Of a DNA stretch of 11,384 nucleotides, positions 1 through 6,344 are shown piece after piece. The DNA is taken from the NCBI GenBank assembly GCA_025937115.1, contig JAICSB010000062.1, forward strand, positions 1 to 11,384, given 5' to 3'. Positions within the stretch are counted from its first letter, which is position 1. Each line of letters opens with the position of its first letter. The stretch is from Pseudonocardiaceae bacterium. Its GTDB lineage: Bacteria > Actinomycetota > Actinomycetes > Mycobacteriales > Pseudonocardiaceae. A model generated the notes under the pieces. It made no database searches, was not told where the DNA came from, and was given only the letters and a program-made list of their open reading frames with translations. The position numbers were made by a program, and so were the translations under genes.

Positions 1-30
1 ACCAACGATCTTGCGAAAACTGGCGTTAAG
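1..30 (+). repeat. Inner part of a Tn3-family terminal inverted repeat
   Basis: The segment ending GCGAAAACTGGCGTTAAG closely resembles the inner half of the 38-bp inverted repeat of Tn3-family transposons (Tn3 itself ends ACGAAAACTCACGTTAAG). The outer bases, normally starting GGGG, would lie just left of the window. It sits 58 bases beyond the stop codon of the recombinase gene, as expected for the end of such an element. I see no second copy, in either orientation, inside the window. The match is by eye. Confidence 0.7.
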
Positions 31-88
31 GAGCTGGGCGGTCGTTGAGGACGGCGCCGGGAGGTGCGGGCTGGTGTTGCCGCGCGGA

Positions 89-694
89 TCATCCGGCCGT
101 TGATGACGTTGCCGTCGGGGTGGGTTCGAGGTGGCGGTAGATGGTCTTGCGGGAGACGTGGAAGGTTTCGGCGATCTCGGCGACTGTGTAGCGGCGTTTG
201 CCGTCGGCGTCTTTCTCGTCGTACATCTGCCGGGCGACGGTGACCTGCCGGGCGGTGAGTTTGGGTTTGCGCCCGCCGGTTCGACCACGTGCCCGGGCGG
301 CTTCCAGTCCTTCGAGGGTGCCTTCGCTGATGAGGTCGGCCAGCATCTCGTCCATCGCGCCGATGACGTGGAACAGGAACCGGCCGGCTGGGGTGGTGGT
401 GTCGATGCCCTGCTTGAGGACCACCAGGTCGACGCCGCGGTCAGCGAGAAGCGCGGCGATCTCGGTGAGGTGGCGCACCGAGCGGGCCATCCGCGACAGG
501 CGGGTGACGACCAGCTCGTCGCCGGCCCGGACATAGTCGAGGCACTGGTCCCACTCGGGGCGTCGGGCCAGCTTGCCTGATGCCGTGTCGGTCCAGATCC
601 GCTCGCAGCCGGCTGCCGTCAGTGCGTCGAGTTGGGAGTCATCGGTCTGGGAGCGGGTGGACACCCGCGCGTACCCGTAGCGCGCCACCCTCAT
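89..694 (-). CDS. Tn3-type serine recombinase (resolvase/invertase family)
   Basis: This is a site-specific serine recombinase of 201 residues, the usual size for Tn3-type resolvases that resolve cointegrates at a res site. The N-terminal catalytic domain has YGYARVST, with the nucleophile Ser at residue 12, and the arginine-rich RLSRMARS stretch at 65-72. The long E helix is followed by the linker ARARGRTGGRKPKL (133-146). A C-terminal helix-turn-helix lies near 170-188 (VAEIAETFHVSRKTIYRHL). The ATG at 694 is chosen because GAGGG lies five bases upstream; an in-frame TTG at 706 is less likely. The E helix reads MLADLISEGT where many resolvases have FERxLIxERT, which may be a subfamily trait. 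The Tn3-like repeat at 1-30 lies just past the stop, so this gene probably belongs to that transposon. Confidence 0.9.
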   Translation of the reverse strand: MRVARYGYARVSTRSQTDDSQLDALTAAGCERIWTDTASGKLARRPEWDQCLDYVRAGDELVVTRLSRMARSVRHLTEIAALLADRGVDLVVLKQGIDTTTPAGRFLFHVIGAMDEMLADLISEGTLEGLEAARARGRTGGRKPKLTARQVTVARQMYDEKDADGKRRYTVAEIAETFHVSRKTIYRHLEPTPTATSSTAG

Positions 695-896
695 AGTGTC
701 CCTCAAACGGTGCCGTCGGGGCTGTTGCGACTCGTTGTTTCCGCACGCTGTTATGACCCAGAGGTTACCTGGGCGAACTCAGTTGGCAAAGATCATTTCT
801 TTATGGGTCACATACGGTCGATTCAGGGACGCTGCGCCAGAGCCAAGCACGCCGCCACGAGCCGTCCGCTCTACCTGGCCGCGCGGGGCCGTGATC
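695..896. other. Intergenic region upstream of the recombinase; possible res site
   Basis: No convincing gene is seen here. The stretch is locally less GC-rich around 770-815. It holds the nested palindrome CCCAGAGGTTACCTGGG near 759-775 and an inverted pair GTCCCT (698-703) / AGGGAC (825-830). In Tn3-family elements the res recombination site lies directly upstream of the resolvase gene, so this is the expected place for it. I cannot delimit the subsites by eye. Confidence 0.3.
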
Positions 897-1414
897 GAGG
901 TAACGCGCTGTTGTTCGACACGGAAGAGGCCGAGCGATACCGTGGCTGTAGTTGCCCTGGACCCCGGTGATGTCGATGACGTCCGCCGGAGGTGCGTGCC
1001 ATGTCGGTACAGCAAGTCGATATCGGGTCGGAGCAATGTCCTCGGGTGGCAGTCTCCGCCGTCGACCGGGCTCTGGATGGCGCCGCTGCGTTGTGCTCGT
1101 GCACCGCGACGTCGCTATCCTCGGGCGAGATCATCGTGCTGCGGGTCGCCGGAGAGGTTGACCTGTCCACCGTCTCGGTCTTGCAGGCCGCGCTCACCGG
1201 CAACCTCACGCGAGGACCCCGCCACCTCGTTGTCGATGTCGCCGGGCTGACCTTCTGCAGCGCCCGGGGAGCAACCCTGCTCGTAGAGGCTGGGCGCACC
1301 GCCGCCGGGCGGGGAACCGGCTACGCCGTCACTGCCGCCGGTGGTTCGCTCCTGCGCATCTGGATGCTCTTGTGGCCCGCCGGCGATCTGCCGATCCGCT
1401 ACCCCACTGCGGCA
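897..1414 (+). repeat. Left arm of a diverged inverted repeat (STAS gene plus upstream region)
   Basis: This arm matches the minus strand of 5673-6199. Similarity starts around GGTAACGC (899-906), continues through the shared TTCGAC and GATACCGT elements and the SD/start region, and ends at the PTAA codons (1403-1414). The encoded proteins are clearly similar but diverged, with a two-codon insertion and a one-base deletion in the other copy. These are old paralogues rather than a fresh duplication. Confidence 0.8.
914..943 (+). promoter_or_regulatory. Possible promoter of the STAS gene
   Basis: TTCGAC (914-919) and TACCGT (938-943) are separated by 18 bases. They fit a weak -35 box and the TAnnnT type of -10 box common in mycobacteria. 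Both elements are also present upstream of the second STAS copy, on the minus strand at 6183-6153 with a 19-base spacer, although the spacer sequence has diverged. Conservation is the main support. Confidence 0.3.
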
Positions 1415-1474
1415 GTGGGGGTGATCGCCGCCATGGTGCGCCTGACCGAGGGGACACAGCGTCGTCCAGCGTGA
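1001..1474 (+). CDS. STAS-domain protein (anti-anti-sigma-factor-like)
   Basis: This 157-residue protein has one STAS domain at about residues 40-145. Typical strands are visible: IIVLRVAGEVDLSTVSVLQAAL, then HLVVDVAGLTFCSARGATLL, then GYAVTAAG. STAS proteins of this kind bind anti-sigma kinases in partner-switching pathways and release a stress sigma factor. The usual D-S-S-G phosphorylation loop reads C-S-A-R-G here, so the residue aligned with the classical phospho-serine appears not to be serine. Control by phosphorylation is therefore doubtful. The ATG at 1001 is chosen because GGAGGT sits seven bases upstream and both features are conserved in the second copy. A small gene follows after 80 bases on the same strand. 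No anti-sigma kinase is seen in the window. Confidence 0.85.
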   Translation: MSVQQVDIGSEQCPRVAVSAVDRALDGAAALCSCTATSLSSGEIIVLRVAGEVDLSTVSVLQAALTGNLTRGPRHLVVDVAGLTFCSARGATLLVEAGRTAAGRGTGYAVTAAGGSLLRIWMLLWPAGDLPIRYPTAAVGVIAAMVRLTEGTQRRPA

Positions 1475-1513
1475 GCAACGGCGGGCCCGATCCGATGTAT
1501 CCGTCGATCTGAC

Positions 1514-1518
1514 GGGTA
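1514..1518 (+). promoter_or_regulatory. GGGTA-type -10 motif upstream of the small repeat protein
   Basis: GGGTAG lies 37 bases upstream of the start codon at 1555, matching the -10 of SigB/SigF-type stress promoters. A partial -35 (GTATC, 1497-1501) sits 12 bases further upstream. The -35 is imperfect, so this is suggestive only. Confidence 0.3.
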
Positions 1519-1554
1519 GTTCACCAATGTTGAGCTCAACCGAGAGGAGCGACG

Positions 1555-1782
1555 ATGTCCACGACAGATCCGGCCACTGCTGAGAACCCTCCTAGTGAGA
1601 TCAGAGCGGGAGATGCAAAGCGGGACACGACAGGGGCGCCCGACACCGAAGCCGAGGCCGGAGTCGGCGGATCGGACACGGCTGAGCACCCCCAGAGTGG
1701 GAGTACCGGAGATGGTGGAAAGAGGAAGAAGGGACCCTCGCCCGAACCCGCTTCCGCCGCCGGAGTCGGCGGATCGGACTGA
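1555..1782 (+). CDS. Small disordered protein with duplicated AGVGGSD motif
   Basis: This 75-residue protein belongs to no family I recognise. It is rich in Gly, Pro, Ser, Thr, Asp and Glu, lacks hydrophobic segments and Cys, and is probably disordered. The motif AGVGGSD occurs at residues 35-41 and again at the very C-terminus (69-75). At DNA level this is an exact 21-base direct repeat (1657-1677 and 1759-1779), 102 bases apart and thus in frame. A basic patch, GKRKKG, lies between the copies. The ATG is well supported by AGGAG (1545-1549) five bases upstream. The gene lies 80 bases after the STAS gene on the same strand and may be co-transcribed or use the GGGTA motif at 1514. A peptide precursor or a protein-binding linker is conceivable, but no function can be assigned. 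Confidence 0.65.
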   Translation: MSTTDPATAENPPSEIRAGDAKRDTTGAPDTEAEAGVGGSDTAEHPQSGSTGDGGKRKKGPSPEPASAAGVGGSD

Positions 1783-1792
1783 GTAAGATCGG

Positions 1793-1810
1793 CGCCTGAC
1801 CATCAGGGCG
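1793..1810 (+). terminator. Hairpin just after the small repeat-protein gene
   Basis: CGCCTGA (1793-1799) pairs with TCAGGGCG (1803-1810) across a three-base loop with one bulged G. It begins 11 bases after the stop codon at 1782. There is no T-run, which is common for actinobacterial terminators. Confidence 0.45.
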
Positions 1811-1879
1811 GGTCTGAGTCATCGCACTGTCGTCATCTGGCCAGGCTCGCGTTCGTGATCGTCAGGTTTGCCAGCACAA

Positions 1880-1915
1880 CGTGGTCCGGGGCGCCGCACT
1901 CCGTCCCGGACCACG
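1880..1915. repeat. Perfect 11-bp inverted repeat (stem-loop)
   Basis: CGTGGTCCGGG (1880-1890) pairs perfectly with CCCGGACCACG (1905-1915) across a 14-base loop. An alternative shorter pairing is TGATCGT (1856-1862) with ACGATCA (1913-1919). No T-run follows, so this could be a bidirectional terminator, a protein-binding site or part of a structured RNA. Confidence 0.6.
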
Positions 1916-2108
1916 ATCATCTGCACCCAGCCGCCCTAACCCCGGGCGGACCGTCGTGTCCTGAGTTCGGGCGCCTCCGCGCACCTAAGGGGCCCCCGCA
2001 CGGCTGCAGGTGTTGTATTAACTGGAACGCGCGGACTGCAAAAGTGGTGGGGGCCTGAGAGCGGTAAGGCAGGTGCGTTTGTGTATGTGGACGCCGAGTG
2101 ACGGTATC

Positions 2109-2133
2109 GTTTCGATCTTGAGGCTCTAGGGTA
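2109..2133 (+). promoter_or_regulatory. SigB/SigF-type promoter motif
   Basis: GTTTC (2109-2113), a 15-base spacer, and GGGTA (2129-2133) fit the established consensus of SigB/SigF-class general-stress promoters (GTTT, 12-17 bases, GGGTA). There is no obvious gene directly downstream on the plus strand. A transcript would run antisense into the PI-PLC gene that ends at 2286. Confidence 0.4.
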
Positions 2134-2281
2134 GTTAGTCGAACGGCAAGGGGGCGGCCCATCCTGTGGGTCAAAGCGTCGTGCGTGGCAACTCCGCAGG
2201 ATCAGCCCCAGGCTCTTCTCGGGCTGGTCGCTTGTGGTGTGGCTGGTGTCTGGGCTGAGGTGCTGTCGGCGGACAGAAGCG

Positions 2282-2308
2282 GTGATCACCCACTGGCACG
2301 GTGATCAC
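2282..2308. repeat. Two GTGATCAC palindromes spaced 19 bp
   Basis: The 8-bp palindrome GTGATCAC occurs at 2282-2289 and 2301-2308, each preceded by CG. The centre-to-centre spacing is 19 bp. The first overlaps the stop codon of the PI-PLC gene. A related TTGATCACG lies near 2361. The arrangement looks operator-like but could be chance. Confidence 0.4.
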
Positions 2309-3452
2309 TGCTGTGGCATCCTGGATCGGGACCGTTGGTCGCTCCAGTCGTGAGATTCATTTTGATCACGTTGGAGACCAGTTCTCGGGGTTCTTCGAAG
2401 TAGTCCATCACGATGATTCCAACACGCCCTGGTGGGGATCCGGCAAGATAGTCGTTCAGGCGGGGATTGATTGTCTCCGAGTAGCCGCTGGCCTGCAGGG
2501 TGACAGCGCTGGAAAACGTGATGTAAAGATCTTCGGGATCACCGCGTTTCGCTTTTTCTACATGCTTGACGACCAGCTCGTACTTGTCGTCAGGATCGCT
2601 ATAGTGGTCTTCGACAGCATAGACCGGAGGCATCGCGCTTCTGGGGTTTCCGTGCTCGTCCTCGCTGCTCCTCGTGGTGGTGTTATCCAGCCAATATGTG
2701 ACATCGAATCCCATACCGCGGTCACTCTCAAATCTGCGCAGCAAGACGATCTTGCCGCGAACGTCTCCCAATGGGGTTGCGGACGTAAACGCCGGTGCGG
2801 TGGTCGCGGAGCTGTCACCGCGAGAAGGGGAAACATAATTGTAGAACGGCGGTGCAGTCCCCACCTGCTGCCACGTCTGGTTTTCGAACTCATCGTCAAA
2901 GGAGCGCGTATTGTCCCATGACTCGGGATCTCCCCTCAACAGCCTACTGAGGACTTCAGAGGGAGCGAAATCCCCCAGAGAGCCATCGAAGCGGTCCTCT
3001 TCCTCGACTGACATCAAGATGGTTTCGGAAGGGTGCCGCACAAGGAAGTCGACACAAATTTTCAGGACATCTTTGTAGGTTTTTCCCATGTATATCACAT
3101 CGTGGTGCACGAAAAGGTCATCCTGATAGTGTGCGAGCCTGATGTCGAGAAAACGTATCCCCGAATCCAGCTGCTCCGCGAGGTCCAGGTTCTGCGTCTT
3201 GGCAAGTCCCATGGGCCCATCGATACAGCCGGAATCATGGGTTCCGGGAATGCTCAGCGCCGTCACTAACACGTTATCAGGAATGTCACCCATCCAAGAG
3301 CTGAAGGAAGTGACCTCGCCCACCGCGTCTTCCGGGCTGCCCGCCGGCGGCTCCTGCCCCGGCAGCTTGTTGCCGGTGAGCTTGCCGGCGGCCTGCGTGG
3401 CCTTGCCCTTCAGCTCTTCAACTTTATCAACGATCTTGTCTCCGATAGCCAT
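2286..3452 (-). CDS. CsbD-like/PI-PLC X-domain fusion protein
   Basis: This 388-residue protein joins two parts. Residues 1-30 (DKIVDKVEELKGKATQAAGK, then LTGN) match the repeat style of CsbD-family stress proteins. Residues 48-375 look like the catalytic domain of phosphatidylinositol-specific phospholipase C: PGTHDS with catalytic His72 and Asp73, FLDIRL with Arg105, VHHD with the second His at 117, HPSETILMSVEEE (140-152), and a late IIVMDYFEE strand. Such enzymes cleave phosphoinositides by acid-base catalysis without calcium. No signal peptide or membrane segment is seen, unlike most secreted bacterial PI-PLCs, so location and substrate are open. The ATG at 3452 is chosen because AAAGGA lies about nine bases upstream; an in-frame start at 3515 adds 21 unconvincing residues. 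The gene is visibly less GC-rich than its neighbours, suggesting separate acquisition. Confidence 0.85.
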   Translation of the reverse strand: MAIGDKIVDKVEELKGKATQAAGKLTGNKLPGQEPPAGSPEDAVGEVTSFSSWMGDIPDNVLVTALSIPGTHDSGCIDGPMGLAKTQNLDLAEQLDSGIRFLDIRLAHYQDDLFVHHDVIYMGKTYKDVLKICVDFLVRHPSETILMSVEEEDRFDGSLGDFAPSEVLSRLLRGDPESWDNTRSFDDEFENQTWQQVGTAPPFYNYVSPSRGDSSATTAPAFTSATPLGDVRGKIVLLRRFESDRGMGFDVTYWLDNTTTRSSEDEHGNPRSAMPPVYAVEDHYSDPDDKYELVVKHVEKAKRGDPEDLYITFSSAVTLQASGYSETINPRLNDYLAGSPPGRVGIIVMDYFEEPRELVSNVIKMNLTTGATNGPDPGCHSSDHRASG

Positions 3453-3505
3453 CTGGATAATTCCTTTCGTGCGGCGCGCCACCGTGCCGGCGGTGGCGAC
3501 GTCGC

Positions 3506-3598
3506 GAACGGGCAACCCGCGTCGAGCCCGACGAGCAGACCCCGCGCATCGACGCGGCGGAGATGTGGGGCCAGGTCACGGCCGTCACCGGCGCATAG
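3506..3598 (+). pseudogene. Possible 3' tail of a lost gene
   Basis: On the plus strand one frame reads ATRVEPDEQTPRIDAAEMWG, continuing QVTAVTGA, and stops at 3596-3598. Its composition looks like real protein rather than GC-rich shadow coding, but it has no start. It lies 13 bases before the convergent end of the Tn3 transposase and upstream of the divergent PI-PLC gene. I do not recognise the family. It may be what remains of a gene cut by rearrangement. Confidence 0.25.
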
Positions 3599-3611
3599 GC
3601 TGATCACCCCT

Positions 3612-5672
3612 TCATTCGTCGTCGGGCAGGTCTGGGTCGCGGAGCGGGCGGCGGCCGGTGCCGCCCAGCTCCTGGGCTTGGAAGCTGTAGTGTCCTGCGA
3701 CGTTGATGTGTTTGTACCAGTACGGATGCAGCCGCGCGACGTCCTCGTCGCGCACCGGATAACCAGATTTCCGCAATTGATTGAGGATCATGTCAAGGTA
3801 GGCGGTATTCCATAGCGTGATGCAATTGGTGATCAGGCCCAGCGCGCCTAATTGGTCTTCCATCCCGGCGTGATACGCCTCGCGCAACTCGCCCTTGCGG
3901 CCGTGGAAGACGTGTTTGGCCAGGCCGTGGCGCTCTTCTTGCAGGTTGCGCATCCGTTTGATGCCCCGCCGATACGGTTCCCGGTCTACGTAGGTCAACA
4001 CGTGCAGGGTCTTAAAGATCCTGCCGAAGTGGGCCAGCGCGTCGCCGAGCTGGGTGGGGTTGCCCCCGCGCTGGAGCATGCGCATCGCGTCCGAGGCGCT
4101 GATCTGGCCGTTGTGCACCGAGGCGACCACCCGCACGATGTCGGGCCAGTGCCGTTTGACCCGCGCCAGGTCGATCTTGCCCCGCGCGGCCTGGTCCAGC
4201 GGTCCGTAATCGGCGCTGGGGTTGGTCCGCCACAGCTTCTGGTCGGGCAGATCGGCCAGCTCGGGCCGGTAGTCGACGCCCAGGAGTTTGAGCAGCCCGA
4301 ACACCATGTCGCTATAGGAACCGGTGTCGGAAATGAACACCTCCGGTCGGACCCCGCCGTCACGGCGGTACATCAGATCGGCCGAGTACAGCGAGTCGCG
4401 GGGTGTGCCAGCCAGCACCAGCCCGGCCAGCCCCACCCCCTGATCGTTGATCATGTTCAGGAGCGTGGTGCCTTTTTTGCGACCGAAGAACTTCGGGTTG
4501 GGTCGGGCGTCGATGCTGCGCACGGGAACCACGAATCGGGTTCCGTCGACCGCGGCGACCAGCCCGCCGCCCCACAGCTCCGCCGTGGCGATGCCGGCCT
4601 GCCCGGCGATGAGCGTGGCGTTGGCGCGGGCGTGGTTCTCCGCGCGCACATAGTTCTGATAGACGTGCCCAATCCGAGATCGGGTCAACGCCTCCACCCC
4701 TGGCGTGACCACAGGGCCCCAACCGACGTTCAGCGATTGCGCGGTGAGCACCGCGGCCAAGGTGAGGTCGAGGTTGTCGCTGATCCGCGTGCCGCCGCCG
4801 GAGATGTGGGTGTAGGCGGCGGTGAACTGGGGATGCCAGCCCATCACTTCCAGGATCAGCTCCCCGATGTCGACCCGGGGCATCATCGCCTGGCAGTGCC
4901 GACGCAGCTCGACCAGCGTCGCCGGCTCCGGGACCGCCTTGAGTCCCGCGGCGTGCACCCGTCCGTCGGCGTCGACGGTGATGTCCCCCTCGGCCGCGCG
5001 GGCGGCCATGTGCCGCCACATCGCGTCGAGCTCCGTCGCGCACTCGGTGAGCAACTCGGCGGGGTCTTCGGGAAGCTGCAGCGAATCCATCAGCGACTCG
5101 CGGGCCGATTCCCACGCCTGACCTGAGAGCAGCTGCGCTCGCGGGTCGGCCCACCGCGAGGACGCCACCGCGAAAATGTCGCGCCGGCGCAACCGCTGAT
5201 GGAACTGATCCAGCACGCAGAACACATACGCGACCCGGTCCACCGTTTCCGGCGGACGTCCCCGCGGCAACACCAGCTCCCGCCAACCCGGCGTCACCAC
5301 GTCGATCGCAACCTTGCGAGCATCGAGGAAACCGGCCGGAACCCGCTTGCTCGGACCCACCTCGAGCAGCCCCGGCAGGGCTTTGAGCGCATCCAGCACC
5401 GGCGCGGCGTCAGTCGTCGCCCCGAACTCGATCGTCTCGGCCAACAACCGCTGGAACTTGCGGACCATCGGATAGCGACTCAGCAACGCCGACCGCCACT
5501 CACCGTCCGGATCAGCATCCGGGGGCAAGATCTGGTGAATGTTGGCCACCGCGGCCCGCAGCTGCGCACGGGTGGCCACATTCTCGATCGCGTCCCGCAG
5601 CACATCGATCGTGATCGAACCGTCCCATTCCTCAGCCGCCAACAACACGCTGACCGCCGAGGCCAGGCGGCT
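3612..5672 (-). pseudogene. 5'-truncated Tn3-family transposase
   Basis: This frame of 686 residues corresponds to roughly the C-terminal two thirds of a Tn3-family TnpA (normally close to 1,000 residues). Tn3 transposases bind the terminal repeats and catalyse replicative transposition. The DDE catalytic core is present: Asp in VDGTRFVVP, Asp in FISDTGSYSDMVFGL, and Glu in GMEDQLGALGLITNCITLWNT. The usual C-terminus (YWYKHINVAGHYSF) is there too. The N-terminal repeat-binding region is missing. Instead the frame is fused at about 5672/5673 to the tail of a STAS gene, and the only start for the fused frame is a TTG at 5810 inside STAS sequence. No terminal repeat is visible next to the 3' end at 3612, so both element ends seem to be lost. 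Transposition activity is unlikely. Confidence 0.88.
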
Positions 5673-6091
5673 GGCGGCAGTGGGATACCGGATCGGCAGC
5701 TCGCCGGCCGGCCACAAGAGCATCCAGAGGCGAATGACCAGGCCAGAGGCGCCAGTAACAGCGTAACCGGTTCCCTGACCACCGGCGGTGCGCCCGGCCC
5801 CTACGAGCAAGGTGAGCCCCGAGCGCTGCAGAAGGTCAACCCGGCGAGATCGACAACGAGATGGCAGGGTCCACGCGCGACACTGTCGGCCAGCGCGGCC
5901 TGCAAGACCGAGACGGTGGACAGATCAACCTCCCCGGCGACCCGCAACACGATCACCTCGCCCGCCGGCGACGACAGTGACGTCGAGGTGCATGAGCACA
6001 GCGCAGCGGCGTCATCCAGAGCTCGGTCGACGGTGGGGACCGCCACCCGACGACAGTGATCTGATCTGGCGTCGACTTGCTGTACCGACAT
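5673..6091 (-). pseudogene. Second STAS-domain gene, frameshifted and 3'-truncated
   Basis: Read on the minus strand from the ATG at 6091, the product is a close paralogue of the STAS protein at 1001-1474, sharing MSVQQVD, VDRALD, GEVDLSTVSVLQAAL, LTFCSARG and LWMLLWPAG. It carries a two-residue insertion (PA in SSPAGEVIVL). After CSARG (about 5812-5818) one base is missing compared with the intact copy, so the frame ends at SPCS. The remaining STAS tail (LLVGAGRT to IRYPTAA) continues in another frame and then runs straight into the truncated Tn3 transposase. The SD (GGAGGT) and upstream promoter-like elements match the intact copy. The gene is probably inactive unless the frameshift is a sequencing error. 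Confidence 0.85.
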
Positions 6092-6199
6092 GACAAGGCA
6101 CCTCCGGCGGACGTCGATGACGAGGTCGCCGGGGTCCGGAGCAACTACAGTCACGGTATCGCCCGGGTCTGTCCCGTGTCGAACAAACAGTGCGTTACC
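5673..6199 (-). repeat. Right arm of the diverged inverted repeat (second STAS copy)
   Basis: This is the counterpart of 897-1414 in the opposite orientation. Similarity reaches upstream to GGTAACGC (plus-strand GCGTTACC, 6192-6199) and stops at the transposase junction at 5673. The two arms enclose about 4.26 kb containing the small repeat protein, the PI-PLC fusion gene and the transposase remnant. Confidence 0.75.
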
Positions 6200-6344
6200 C
6201 CGACGTCACCGCGGTCTCGGTGCGGCTGGGCACGCGGCCGGCACGTCGCCATCGCTCGGCAGCCAGAACGCGGCCCGCCATTTTGGCGCCATCGACCGAT
6301 GAAAGCGCTGACGGTGTGCCGGCGCCGGAGGGGCTCGGTGTCCG

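Larger units (their letters stand above)
1783..2285. other. Gene-poor region between the small gene and the PI-PLC gene
   Basis: I see no credible coding sequence in these 500 bases. Possible frames have no SD-supported start and read as low-complexity Arg/Pro/Ser proteins. The region holds the hairpins at 1793-1810 and 1880-1915, a SigB/SigF-like promoter at 2109-2133 pointing right, and a GTGATCAC palindrome at its right edge. Confidence 0.5.

Noticed and set aside
696..1250. Plus-strand frame running through the STAS start region
   Set aside because: The STAS frame from 1001 carries the conserved domain and SD; this frame is not conserved in the second STAS copy.
1936..2289. Minus-strand frame of 117 codons in the gene-poor region
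   Set aside because: No SD, Arg/Pro/Ser-rich, no recognisable motif; it would also have to start inside the PI-PLC stop region.
3852..5126. Long plus-strand open frame (424 codons) opposite the Tn3 transposase
   Set aside because: It is antisense to a clear DDE transposase, has no SD and no protein-like domains; it is a shadow of high-GC codon use.
5199..6059. Plus-strand open frame (286 codons) across the transposase/STAS junction
   Set aside because: Rich in Arg, Gln, Pro and His, and antisense to two recognisable protein segments; a shadow frame.
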